Assembly (NCBI GenBank): GCA_016702645.1
Contig: JADJDP010000006.1
Location: forward strand, 1-26,622
Source of the DNA: Flavobacteriales bacterium
GTDB lineage: Bacteria; Bacteroidota; Bacteroidia; Flavobacteriales_F; PHOS-HE28
Reading direction: 5' to 3'
Length of the DNA: 26,622 nt
Made by a program: the position numbers and the translations under genes. A model generated the notes under the pieces. That model saw only the letters and a list, made by a program, of their open reading frames with translations. It had not been told where the DNA came from and made no database searches. Shown in pieces: positions 9,717 through 17,980 of the stretch; position 1 is the stretch's first letter; each line of letters starts with the position of its first letter.

Positions 9717-11432
9717 TCACTGCATGTCATCAAGGATCTTCTTCCACGAACGTAGCAGCAGATCATGATCACGCAGTGCGTTGATGTACCGATCCTCCCT
9801 CATCCGACCCTTGGCTCGCATCAGCCCGACGAGGTCGATCTTTTTTTTTGGAGCCCACGTTCCCAGACCGGGGATCAATGAAATGGCGGGAGCCAACTCC
9901 TCGAACGCTCGACGTTCATCATCGGACCATGAGCGCGCATGGCGAACATTCAACGCGCGCATCACACCCTTCACACAGGCATCGAGGGCCGATGGACCAT
10001 CGCGATCCGGAAGCGATGCGAGGTGATGCAGAACGGCTTCGCTGATATCGATGGGTTCGATGATCGGCGCATGCTCCTCATGGAGGATCAACCGCATGGG
10101 TTGGGCGGCGAGTTTCCGAAGCACGGAGGGTGCGGTCCTGTGAAGTCGGTCGTTCCGCATGGCGTCGAGCTCCTGTGCTTCGATGGGCGTGAGCGACGGG
10201 TCCGTGGTGCGGAACCCGAGACGGTGATAGAACCAATAGGCCCCTGACCGGATACCATCTGCATTGCCATGGCCGATCTGGTAATTGTCCGCCTCGAAGC
10301 AGCCCACCTTGAACCGCTGCGCATAGCACCGAAGGATCTGTGCGAACAGGAAGGAGGACGGCCCACCCCGGAACGCGGGGAAGATGTTGATGCCCACCTT
10401 GGTCTTTCCGGGGAAGACCCAGGCACCACCATAGGCCACAGGCACCGAATTCGAGAACGCGACATATCCGATGTAGCTATCGAACGAGGTGCGACGGTCG
10501 GGCGGAAGTGTGAGCAGGGTGATGCCCATTCCCTGACCCATATCGAAGTGTTCGATCGCGTTTGGGTCACCCAGGGTAGCGGTGTCGGTCTCGCGCAAAT
10601 ACCCGATCAATATGCCGCGGGCGGCGGTCATAGCTCGCTCACGCTGGGTCGTGGACAACCTCGTTGGTGGTCCCAAGGGTGTCCGGATGATCGCCTCTCC
10701 GTCCACTTTGCTCCGCAGTCCGCCCGTCCAGTAGTGGCGATCGGCCGATACCCCGCGGCAATAGGTCCTTGACAAGAGCGACCGTTCGGACCGGATCTCG
10801 ATGTACGGCTTCATCGATGTCCACATCGCCTGGCGAACAGGAGGAGAAGCAGAGGAAGCATCCATACCGGACAAAAGCCATGGCAACGGATCTCCTGAGC
10901 TTGCCGAGCGAACGCGGTCTATGGATCCATGCCGCACGTCATCCATGGCTTCCCGTTCCGCCGGAGCTGCCAATGCCACGAGCAGTGATCGTACCGTATC
11001 CTCTTCACCTGCGAACGAATCGAGAGCGACGTTCCCCGTGTGCGAACGCGTGAGCCAACGAACGAGATCGATTCCGAAGTGGGCGCACGAAGTGGTTCCC
11101 GCCATCCCGGAGTTGTACAGCGCATGGCGGTGGGTCTCGTTCCGTCGCACCATGCCTTCCGCGATCACCGTCACTCGATCCAACTCATGTGTGGCGGTCG
11201 CGTGATCCTCTGCATCGCGGGGGAACGCAAGGATGAAGAGCAGCAGATCGTGGTAGTCCATCAAGGGTCGCGTGGAGGTGACCGGTCGGCCGATCAGTTC
11301 CTTCCAAGGGTCCTTGTCCCCTTTGTTCTTCGGTTGCGCGAAGCGTTTCCGCAGGTGTGACAGCTCCTCGGTACGCAATGCGGTAGGGGCGGCCATGTGC
11401 CCAAAGGAAAGCAACGGATGCTGGTCTATCAC
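9717..11432 (-). CDS. Large uncharacterised protein with a GNAT-like segment
   Basis: An intact gene of 571 residues with no family I can name. Residues about 319-409 resemble a GNAT acyltransferase core. A strand pair (YIGYVAFSNSVPVAYGGAWVF) leads to GINIFPAFRGGPSSFLFAQIL, where R355-G-G-P-S-S sits where GNATs carry the acyl-CoA pyrophosphate loop. Next comes a Glu/Asp strand (VGCFEADNYQIGHGN), then SGAYWFYHRLGFR (397-408), like the GNAT helix-strand ending YxxLGF. The N-terminal half (about 1-300) is helical, with possible enzyme-like Cys and His residues (TSCAHFG, TYCRGVSADRHYW). The C-terminal 150 residues are basic and helical. Residues KKK near 529-531 are encoded by an A9 tract (T9 at 9841-9849). 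It starts 23 bases from the divergent flavoprotein gene. A second Met at residue 13 is an alternative start. Substrate unknown. Confidence 0.6.
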   Translation of the reverse strand: MIDQHPLLSFGHMAAPTALRTEELSHLRKRFAQPKNKGDKDPWKELIGRPVTSTRPLMDYHDLLLFILAFPRDAEDHATATHELDRVTVIAEGMVRRNETHRHALYNSGMAGTTSCAHFGIDLVRWLTRSHTGNVALDSFAGEEDTVRSLLVALAAPAEREAMDDVRHGSIDRVRSASSGDPLPWLLSGMDASSASPPVRQAMWTSMKPYIEIRSERSLLSRTYCRGVSADRHYWTGGLRSKVDGEAIIRTPLGPPTRLSTTQRERAMTAARGILIGYLRETDTATLGDPNAIEHFDMGQGMGITLLTLPPDRRTSFDSYIGYVAFSNSVPVAYGGAWVFPGKTKVGINIFPAFRGGPSSFLFAQILRCYAQRFKVGCFEADNYQIGHGNADGIRSGAYWFYHRLGFRTTDPSLTPIEAQELDAMRNDRLHRTAPSVLRKLAAQPMRLILHEEHAPIIEPIDISEAVLHHLASLPDRDGPSALDACVKGVMRALNVRHARSWSDDERRAFEELAPAISLIPGLGTWAPKKKIDLVGLMRAKGRMREDRYINALRDHDLLLRSWKKILDDMQ

Positions 11433-11455
11433 ACGGTGGAGTAACTTGGAACCGC

Positions 11456-13159
11456 ATGTCCAAGAACATCACCTCCCTCTCCGGCCGCGATGGCAAAGAA
11501 CTCGACGATGCCTTGTGGGAACGCCTGCAGCAAGCCGCCGATGTGCAGGGTGGTACACCGAACGCCCCTGCGCTCACGGAAATAGCGGGTGACTTCCTCA
11601 TCGGAGAGGCGGTCACATATGGGACCAGTTCCTTCTATGACTTCCTGAAACGGGACAACCGGGGCAAGAAGGCTTATGTGTGCAATGGGAGCACCTGCCT
11701 GGTCGCCGGGACACAGGACCACGTACACCACGAACTGGGGAAGCACTTCAAGGCGGAGGAGATCGGCCACATGTGCTGCCTGGGTCGTTGCCATGAGAAC
11801 AGCGCGTTCAACATGGGAGGAAGGAACTACAGCGGGAAGAGCGTTGAGCAATTGGATGAATTGGTGAAGGAGGCAAAGGAAGAGAGGAAGGATGGGTCCG
11901 TCGATGCGGGTGGTCGACATCACGTTGGCACCTCGATGGACCATCCCATCCTTATCGCACCCATACCTGCGCTCGATGATTTCTATGCGACGTGGGAACG
12001 TGTTCTGCAAGGCGACAGCGCCGACGTCCTCAACGAGATCAGATCGCGACCATACGCGGTCGCGGTGGGGCGGGGTTCCCGATGGGATTCAAACTACAGG
12101 CTTGCAAGGATGCACAGGACACCACGGGCAATGGAACCCCGCGCAAGTACATTGTCTGCAACGCTGATGAGGGCGACCCCGCAGCCTTCAGCGACCGCTA
12201 CCTCCTGGAGCAACGTCCGCACCGTGTGTTGTTGGGGATGATGATCGCGGGTTATTGCGTAGGCGCCGATACAGGTGTCCTATATATACGGGCCGAGTAT
12301 CCCGAAGCAGTGGACATCGTGAAGCAGGCCGTCGCGGACATCGAGGCGAAAGGCTGGATCGGGAGGAACATCAAAGGCAGCGGCTTCAACTACCGGTTCA
12401 AGGTGATCAAGGCGGCTGGCGCTTATGTATGTGGTGAGGAGACGGCGCTTCTCAACAGCATCGAAGGGAAAAGGGGAGAGGTTCGCACCCGTCCGCCATA
12501 CCCTGCGCAACAAGGTCTCTTCAACCGTCCTACGGTGGTGAACAATGTGGAGACGCTGGCCTGTGTACCTTGGGTGGTGGAGCATGGTGGAGCGGCCTTC
12601 ACCAGGCTTGGCACCGAGAAGAGCAACGGGACCAAGCTGGTTTCCCTGGACAGCGGCTTCAACCGACCCGGCCTTTATGAAGTGGAATGCGGCACACCTC
12701 TGAGTAGGGTGATAGATGAGCTCGGACAAGGTTTTAGGAAAAGGTCAAGGCCTTGCACATCGGCGGACCGCCCGGTGGTATCGTACCAATGAGCAAGATC
12801 CCAGCGCTCAGCATCGACTTCGAATCGTTCCAGAAAGAGGATTCCTCTTGGGCCACGCGAGCGTTCTATCGATCCCGGAGAACTTCCCGATGGTCGAATA
12901 CCTCGAACACCTCTTCGAGTTCACTTCGCTCGAGAGCTGCGGCAAGTGCTTCCCGTGTCGCATCGGATCCACACGCGGTAAGGAGATGATCCAAGGGGCA
13001 CGCTTGAACGGCAAGAAGATGGATCGCGCGTTGTTCAACGATCTTTTGGAAACCATGGAGATCGGCAGCCTCTGCGCACTCGGTGGCGGGTTACCGCTCG
13101 GTGTGAAGAACGCCCTTCAGTACTTCGGAAACGAACTCAACGAGCACTTCAAGGCGTAG
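11456..13159 (+). CDS. NuoE-NuoF fusion NAD(P)H flavoprotein (HoxF/FdsB-like), frameshifted
   Basis: About 567 residues once three single-base losses are repaired (near 12048, at the A-run near 12737, and near 12838). N-terminus: thioredoxin-like [2Fe-2S] domain with C76-x4-C81 and C108-x3-C112 (YVCNGSTC, CCLGRC). Middle: NuoF core with the FMN/NADH loop GRGGAGFPMGFK, CNADEGDPAAFSDR and AGAYVCGEETALLNSIEGKR. C-terminus: 4Fe-4S site SCGKCFPCRIGS with SLCALGGGLP. The fold oxidises NAD(P)H or reduces NAD+ and passes electrons through FMN and iron-sulfur clusters. Fused E-F subunits occur in NAD-reducing hydrogenases (HoxF), formate dehydrogenases (FdsB) and related complexes. No partner subunit is in this window, so the electron partner is unknown. 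It starts at ATG 11456, divergent from the GNAT-like gene. Confidence 0.85.
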
Positions 13160-13169
13160 TGCCTTTGTG

Positions 13170-13773
13170 CTATTCCGCTACTTCATTTCCGTTCGGGTCG
13201 ATGAAGAACTCGCGACCGTTCAGGATCACGCGCGCCTTCCCTTATCGAAGATCTCCGCGTATTCGTAAAGCACGGGTATCACCTCGCGCGTGCTCATCAG
13301 GAAGCCGTACTTGTCTCGCTTGCCCACACGTATGCGTCGCACTTCCGGGTCGTAGTAGCCCACCTCATCATAAACCAGCGGGGTTAGCTCCTTGCCGTTC
13401 AGGTCCACGAAGCCGCTCCAATAGATATCGCCTTTGATGCGTGTGGCCTGCCAGCACCACGGGCTTTGGGGACTCACCTGATCATAGTTCATCAGCGCCA
13501 CGGTCTTCCCTTGAGTGTCGGTGATACGGTACCGTTCGCCCTCTTTCACCATCACACGGTCGTGGTGGAAGGTCTCCGCATGATCGTAGCTCGCACCGAA
13601 AAGGTGGTTCCCATCGCTATCGATGTAGAAGCGGCGGTCATCCATCTGCACCATCGCGCGGGCATAGCCCATGGGCCCGCATACAGGTAATCTTTCGTCC
13701 TGGCGAACAAGTCCGGATCCACTGGCTCGTTGCGCATATCCACGAAGGGGCATTCCCGATTGATCCTCAAAAG
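13170..13773 (-). pseudogene. WG-repeat protein, start missing, frameshifted remnant
   Basis: On the minus strand about 200 residues form WG-type beta repeats. Examples are FYIDSDGNHLFGASYDHAE, RYRITDTQGKTVALMNYD, SGFVDLNGKELTPLVYDEV and KYGFLMSTREVIPVLYEYAE, ending REFFIDPNGNEVAE with the stop complementing 13170-13172. Frame changes lie near 13243 and 13680 and could be sequencing errors. No start codon with a signal peptide is visible. Upstream the frame runs straight into site-2 protease sequence at about 13773, so the 5' part appears deleted. WG-repeat proteins are common in Bacteroidota and their function is poorly known. It converges on the flavoprotein gene with only 10 bases between stops. 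It might still be expressed as a chimera, but that is unlikely. Confidence 0.65.
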
Positions 13774-14110
13774 GTTCACCGCAGGGCCGGCCAAGGTCAC
13801 CAGCACCTCGTGTTGCGGCTTCTCCGGAAAGCGTCCAAAGCTGGCCACCCCACGGATGGGCAGCAGCATGATGTTCTTGGTGCGGATGCCCTAACGCAAT
13901 GCCCTGAGCGCTCAGCCGAACCCGTGAAGAACCACGTAGTAGAACATTACGCCCACACCCAGCAGCTGTTGCTTGAGCTGCGGCACACCATGCCGGCGCT
14001 CATGCCGGAGGCCAGTACACGGCCGATCAGTAACAGGATGGTCCAGTGCATCAGCACCGAATGCCTCTGAAAGTGAACAGGGTCCAGGAACGGGAGGTGC
14101 GTGCGGCCAT
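13774..14110 (-). pseudogene. Site-2 protease (M50) pseudogene, 5' fragment
   Basis: The minus strand from ATG 14110 reads SWTLFTFRGI, then PVLMHWTILLLIGRVLASG after a one-base loss near 14062. After another frame change it reads GVGVMFYYVVLHGFG, a stop, ALRALR, a second stop, then GIRTKNIMLLPI and GVASFGRFPEKPQHEVLVTL with AGPAVN. This matches the N-terminal half of Bacteroidota M50 site-2 proteases, where the aligned segment would read HEFGH and the second stop is a Tyr codon. Here the catalytic Glu is Gly, the second His is a TGA stop and the Tyr is TAG. These are substitutions, so decay is real rather than an indel artefact. The sequence stops after AGPAVN and joins WG-repeat coding DNA. 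S2P enzymes perform intramembrane proteolysis; this copy cannot. Confidence 0.8.
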
Positions 14111-14385
14111 TTGCGGATGGTTCAGGAAGAGACTTGTCGGGGGGTAAAGGCAAAACAGTCAGAGGCAGCGTGATCGCTTGAACTTGGAAGTGGCAGGTGA
14201 GTGGATGAACAACTGGTTGGTTCGACGCGGTAACTTGCGGAGCAAACCGCTCGACACTGGAAAGGCATTACCGCAGCACGAGTTCGGAACTGCTCAGCGC
14301 GACGGATCCTTGAGAGATTCGGAGACCTGTCATGCCTTCCTCATTGAATGGCGCATATCATTGAGCAGGTAAACCCTGTACCACC

Positions 14386-15183
14386 ATGGCCCGCATCCTA
14401 CTTGCCACCGACCTCAGCGAACAGGCCATGCATGCCGCGTGCTATGCCGTGGAGCTCTTCGGACCCACGAACACCTTCGTTCTGCTGCACACTTACGTGG
14501 AAGATCCCCTGCTCTTGGGCAAGGCTGAGGAGGAGGCGAGGGCAGCTCAAAGCGGACTGCACGAACACGCCGAGCGGTTCTTGCGCGCCACGGGTTTGGA
14601 AAGCGTACAGCGGCAGGTGCGGATCGGGCAGGTGGCCAGCGTACTGGGCGAAGTGGTCCAGAAGCGGAAGGTGGATCTGGTGGTGATGGGCAACCGTGGC
14701 GCAGCGGGATCCACCTTCTTCTTCGGCAGCAACACCGCGGATGTGATCAAGACCAGCTTGGTGCCCGCGCTGGCTGTGCCCGAAAGCGCTGCCATCCAGC
14801 GCCCGAAGCGCATCCTGCTCGCCGCCGATCAGGGAACTACGGAGCCTCGCGACCTGCATATGCTACGGCACATCGCGCAGTTGAACGATGCGGAGATATT
14901 GCTCGGCCACGTGCGCAGCCAGACTCCCGCAGGGCCACCCATGGCCAACGCCGAAGTGTACGAACGCGCCTTGAAGGGCATACCGCACAGCTTCCATCAC
15001 GCGCAAGCGGAGGATCTCATTGATGGCCTGTGGCAGCTTGCCCAGCACGAACGGGCGGACATGATCGCGGTGCTGCATCGGCACGTTGGCTTCCTAGGTC
15101 GGCTGCTGCATCCGAGCGCATCGAAAGTAGTCGCGGAGCGCATCCCCTTGCCGGTGCTGGTGCTGCAGCAGGTTGCCCAATAG
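14386..15183 (+). CDS. Universal stress protein, tandem UspA domains (Usp-1)
   Basis: An intact gene of 265 residues with two Usp domains (about 1-135 and 141-262). Domain 1 has the opening ARILLATDLSE and a nucleotide-loop-like segment VMGNRGAAGSTFFFGSNTAD (about 101-119), followed by the family ending VPALAVPE. Its spacing (G-x2-G-x8-G-S) is one residue shorter than the classical ATP-binding loop. Domain 2 (RPKRILLAADQG) lacks that loop and instead ends HRHVGFLGRLLHPSASKVVA, PLPVLVLQQ. Usp proteins are cytosolic stress-response factors, often nucleotide binding. It is the only plus-strand member of a four-gene Usp cluster and converges on Usp-2. The 275 bases before it contain only the S2P remnant's upstream DNA, with no clear promoter. 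Confidence 0.9.
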   Translation: MARILLATDLSEQAMHAACYAVELFGPTNTFVLLHTYVEDPLLLGKAEEEARAAQSGLHEHAERFLRATGLESVQRQVRIGQVASVLGEVVQKRKVDLVVMGNRGAAGSTFFFGSNTADVIKTSLVPALAVPESAAIQRPKRILLAADQGTTEPRDLHMLRHIAQLNDAEILLGHVRSQTPAGPPMANAEVYERALKGIPHSFHHAQAEDLIDGLWQLAQHERADMIAVLHRHVGFLGRLLHPSASKVVAERIPLPVLVLQQVAQ

Positions 15184-15243
15184 TGTGGCGACCCGCGAGG
15201 CGTTACCGGCGGCTGCGATATTCGAGTTGGGTGGATTATACAG

Positions 15244-15277
15244 GGTATTTGTACAGATCATCTACCGACCAAATACC
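15244..15277. terminator. Inverted repeat between convergent Usp genes
   Basis: GGTATTTG (15244-15251) and CAAATACC (15270-15277) are exact reverse complements 18 bases apart, placed between the stops of two converging Usp genes (15183 and 15298). A bidirectional terminator is the simplest reading. There is no flanking T-tract, so it could also be a protein-binding site. Confidence 0.5.
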
Positions 15278-15297
15278 AGAAAGGTGAAGATGGACCG

Positions 15298-16131
15298 TTA
15301 AGCTCCTGCGATCGGCTCTTGCAACACCAGCATGGGAACATGCGTGTGCATCGCCAACCTCGCGGCCGTGCTCCGGTGGAATAGCCCTTGCACCCATCCG
15401 CGTTCGCGGTGTACCACGGCGATCATTTCGGCATCGCTTCGGCGAATTTGATCGTCCAGAACACCGGTCAGGTCTTCACCGTCCATGTACACATGTGCGT
15501 GGGACACAATACTCAGCACCGTTTCAAAGGAGCAAACCGAAGGCTTCTCGAGGCCGACATGCACGTCCTCATTGATCATGCGCAATACGATGACCAGGGC
15601 ACCGGTACTCTTGACAATGTCCAGCAACACGCGTGTGGTGGCTGGATCCACGGGGTCATTATCGTCGGTGAGGATGATGTGCTTGGGCAGCTTGAATACC
15701 GCTTGCGCTGGCACGGCCAGCACGGGCATGCCCCCGCGCTTGATCACATCGGCGGTGTTGGTCCCCATCAGCACATGCTCGATACCGGTCGCTCCTTGGG
15801 TGCCCATCACCACCAGTTCCGGGGCGTTCGGCCGGTTCTTGTACACACTTATCACCTCAGGCAGGTAGCCGCGTTCGCTTTTCATCTCCAATTGGTGTTC
15901 CATGCCCGGCAGCTTCGCACGCAGGGAGGTCATGAATTCGGAAAGGTCCTCCTGCGAATTCTTCCGCATACGGTCATCCATGTTCCACATGATGCTCTCG
16001 CCATGGCTCGGCATCGCGTAGCAGTGCAGAAGGGTGAAGGTGTTGCCCTCTGCACCATATAGTTCCAGGGCGTACAAGGCAGCGTTCAGCGCATTGGGGC
16101 TGAAGTCGGTGGGGATGAGGATGTGGGCCAT
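15298..16131 (-). CDS. Universal stress protein, tandem UspA domains (Usp-2)
   Basis: An intact gene of 277 residues. Domain 1 begins AHILIPTDFSPNALNAALYA and carries VMGTQGATGIEHVLMGTNTA, an exact G-x2-G-x9-G-T nucleotide loop, then GMPVLAVPAQA. Domain 2 begins PKHIILTDDND and ends with IAVVHRERGWVQGLFHRST, then VPMLVLQEP, with no glycine loop. ATP binding by domain 1 is expected from the family; domain 2 may be structural or a protein interface. It is the last gene of the minus-strand run, 79 bases after Usp-3, and faces Usp-1 across an inverted repeat. Confidence 0.92.
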   Translation of the reverse strand: MAHILIPTDFSPNALNAALYALELYGAEGNTFTLLHCYAMPSHGESIMWNMDDRMRKNSQEDLSEFMTSLRAKLPGMEHQLEMKSERGYLPEVISVYKNRPNAPELVVMGTQGATGIEHVLMGTNTADVIKRGGMPVLAVPAQAVFKLPKHIILTDDNDPVDPATTRVLLDIVKSTGALVIVLRMINEDVHVGLEKPSVCSFETVLSIVSHAHVYMDGEDLTGVLDDQIRRSDAEMIAVVHRERGWVQGLFHRSTAARLAMHTHVPMLVLQEPIAGA

Positions 16132-16210
16132 TGGTTCTTTTGTTAGGGCAGAAAACGACTTACGATAGGGGTCGCACTTCTCATGGGCCGGTGGTGCCGG
16201 GATAGGAATG

Positions 16211-17021
16211 TCATGGTCGTTCGGGCAGCACCAACAGCGGCATCGTGATATGCAGGGCCATGCGTGCGGCCTTGCTGCTATGGAACAAACTTTCCCAGAA
16301 ACCCTTCTGCCGGTGTATCACGGCCACCAGTTGGATACGCCCTTGTTTCGCAAGGTCGTTTATTTCCTTGGCCACTTCGTCCCCTTGCACCGTTACGAAC
16401 GAATCTCGGATGCCAACGAGCAGTTCGGCGACCTGCTTCCGGTCTGCGCGCTTGTCGAAGGCCACGCTATTGTCTCGTACATGCGCCAAGACGACCTCGG
16501 CGTTGGTGCGTTTCGCCAGGTCGATCAACGGCTTGAGGGAGTTTGAAGCGATCCAGCTTGCCGCCATCGTAGGCGAGCATGATACGTGCGATCGGCGTAG
16601 GCACCCACTGCGAGGGCACCGTGATCACCGGTGCGCTCCCACCCATCACAACAGCCTTTGTATTGCTTCCTACCAAGCCGTAGTTGCCGGCGCCTTGCGT
16701 GCCCATCACGATCATGTCGGCACCCTTCTCGCGATCCAGATCATTCAGCAGGTCCACCAACAGAAAGTGCGATGCCTTCTTTGCGATCACCGCCTTGCCC
16801 ACGTACTGGCGGCAACGGCGCTCGAAGCGCCGCAAGCCGTTCACCGCTTCGCGCTGCGTGGAGTTGCCGATCCCGGGCAATAGCGCATTGTCGAACATGG
16901 GCTTCAGATAGGTATGCACCAAGGTGTACTTCGTATTCGCCGTGCCGAAGAGGTCGAAGGCGAAGGTGGCCGCTTTGAAAGAGGTCTCGCTGAAGTCGGT
17001 GGGGAGCAGGATCCTGGTCAT
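16211..17021 (-). CDS. Universal stress protein, tandem UspA domains (Usp-3), one frameshift
   Basis: About 269 residues in two frames joined near 16550, where one base seems missing after MLAYDGGKLD. Domain 1 begins TRILLPTDFSETSFKAATFA. Its loop is short (VMGTQGAGNYGLVGSNTKAV, G-x2-G-x7-G-S), so nucleotide binding is less certain than in Usp-2. Domain 2 resumes ASNSLKPLIDLAKRTNAEVV and ends VAVIHRQKGFWESLFHSSKA, MPLLVLPE. It lies 75 bases downstream of Usp-4 and 79 bases upstream of Usp-2 on the same strand, so co-transcription is likely. Confidence 0.85.
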
Positions 17022-17041
17022 GTGTCAGTGGTTCAGAGCTT

Positions 17042-17077
17042 GGTCCGAGTTTGGTAAAAAGAAAAACACCTCGGATC
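17042..17077. repeat. Inverted repeat between Usp-4 and Usp-3
   Basis: GGTCCGAG (17042-17049) can pair with CTCGGATC (17070-17077) with one G-T wobble, around a 20-base loop that is T-rich on the minus strand. It lies between two same-strand genes, so it may attenuate or process the transcript. No function is shown. Confidence 0.35.
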
Positions 17078-17096
17078 GGTTCGTGACTGATGAAAG

Positions 17097-17929
17097 TCAG
17101 TTCGGATAGGTGTCTGACCATGTGGTCTTGTGTTGCAGCACCAGCAACGGCGCAGATCCGACTCCAGCGCCAACTCCTTGGCCACGCTAGAGTTGAATAG
17201 CCGCGCGAAGAAGCCGACCTGGCGGTGCAGGATGGCGATCATGTCGGCCTTCCGTTTGCGTGCCGTGCGTTCCAACCCATCCACCACATCGTGGCCATAG
17301 CCCTCCACGAAGCTGTGATCCACACCCTTCAGCAACTGCTTGTACAAGACCTCGCTCCGGTCCGGTTTGGTGGTGGGCGTTTCCATGGCAATATGCGTCA
17401 CCTGCACTTCGGCTTGATGTTGCAAGGCCATCGTTCGCAACAAGGCCAAGTCTTCTGGCAGCACCTCGTGGTGATCGGCCGCCAGCAGAATACGGTGCAG
17501 CGGGCGCAGGCGCGCCTGATCAGGTACGGCCACCACCGGTACGGGGCAGTCATGGATCACGGCGGTCGTATTGCTGCCGAATAGCGCGGAACCCGACTCG
17601 CCTCGCTTGCCCATCACCACTGCGGCGGCACCATGCTCTTTCACAAAATCGTTCACTACCGATGACAGGGACCCGAACAACACCTCCTGTTCCACATGGT
17701 TGGCGCCGGTACTTTCCGCGAATCGTTTCGCTGCCAGCGCCAGTCCCTCCTGTGATGCCTTCAGCAGTTCAGGACCCATGCTGTAGCCCATGGCCCCCGC
17801 ATAGCCAGCGTCGTAATGGGCGTGCATGAGGATGTAGGTGGCTTCGCTCTTACCGAAGAGTTGCACCGCATAGTTGGCGGCGCGCAGGGCGTTGCTGCTG
17901 AAATCGGTGGGGATGAGGATGCGGAGCAT
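17097..17929 (-). CDS. Universal stress protein, tandem UspA domains (Usp-4), frameshift near 3' end
   Basis: About 277 residues. Domain 1 begins LRILIPTDFSSNALRAANYA and carries VMGKRGESGSALFGSNTTAV (G-x2-G-x7-G-S) and VPVVAVPDQA. Domain 2 begins RPLHRILLAADHHE and ends IAILHRQVGFFARLFNSSVA. A frame change near 17148 is needed to regain the family ending PLLVLQH, giving a stop complementing 17097-17099; without it the frame runs on to 17033 with an unrelated tail. It starts 51 bases after the DUF6671-like gene on the same strand. It is closest in layout to the other three Usp proteins and probably arose by tandem duplication. Confidence 0.85.
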
Positions 17930-17980
17930 GGCGAAGGGACGTAGGGGAATGGTAGCTTCGGCAGTAGCGGCGAAATAGTG

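Noticed and set aside
9529..9768. Plus-strand open frame of 79 codons in the GATC-rich spacer
   Set aside because: It runs into the 3' end of the intact GNAT-like gene on the other strand, and its residues look like translated palindromes rather than a protein family.
11456..13159. Programmed frameshifting in the flavoprotein gene
   Set aside because: Three separate single-base losses with no slippery heptamer plus pseudoknot pattern fit sequencing errors better.
14178..14372. 64-codon plus-strand frame before Usp-1
   Set aside because: No recognisable family or hydrophobic pattern, and no start signal; it is better explained as spacer DNA upstream of the S2P remnant.
15388..16062. 224-codon plus-strand frame opposite Usp-2
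   Set aside because: His-rich antisense shadow of an intact Usp gene.
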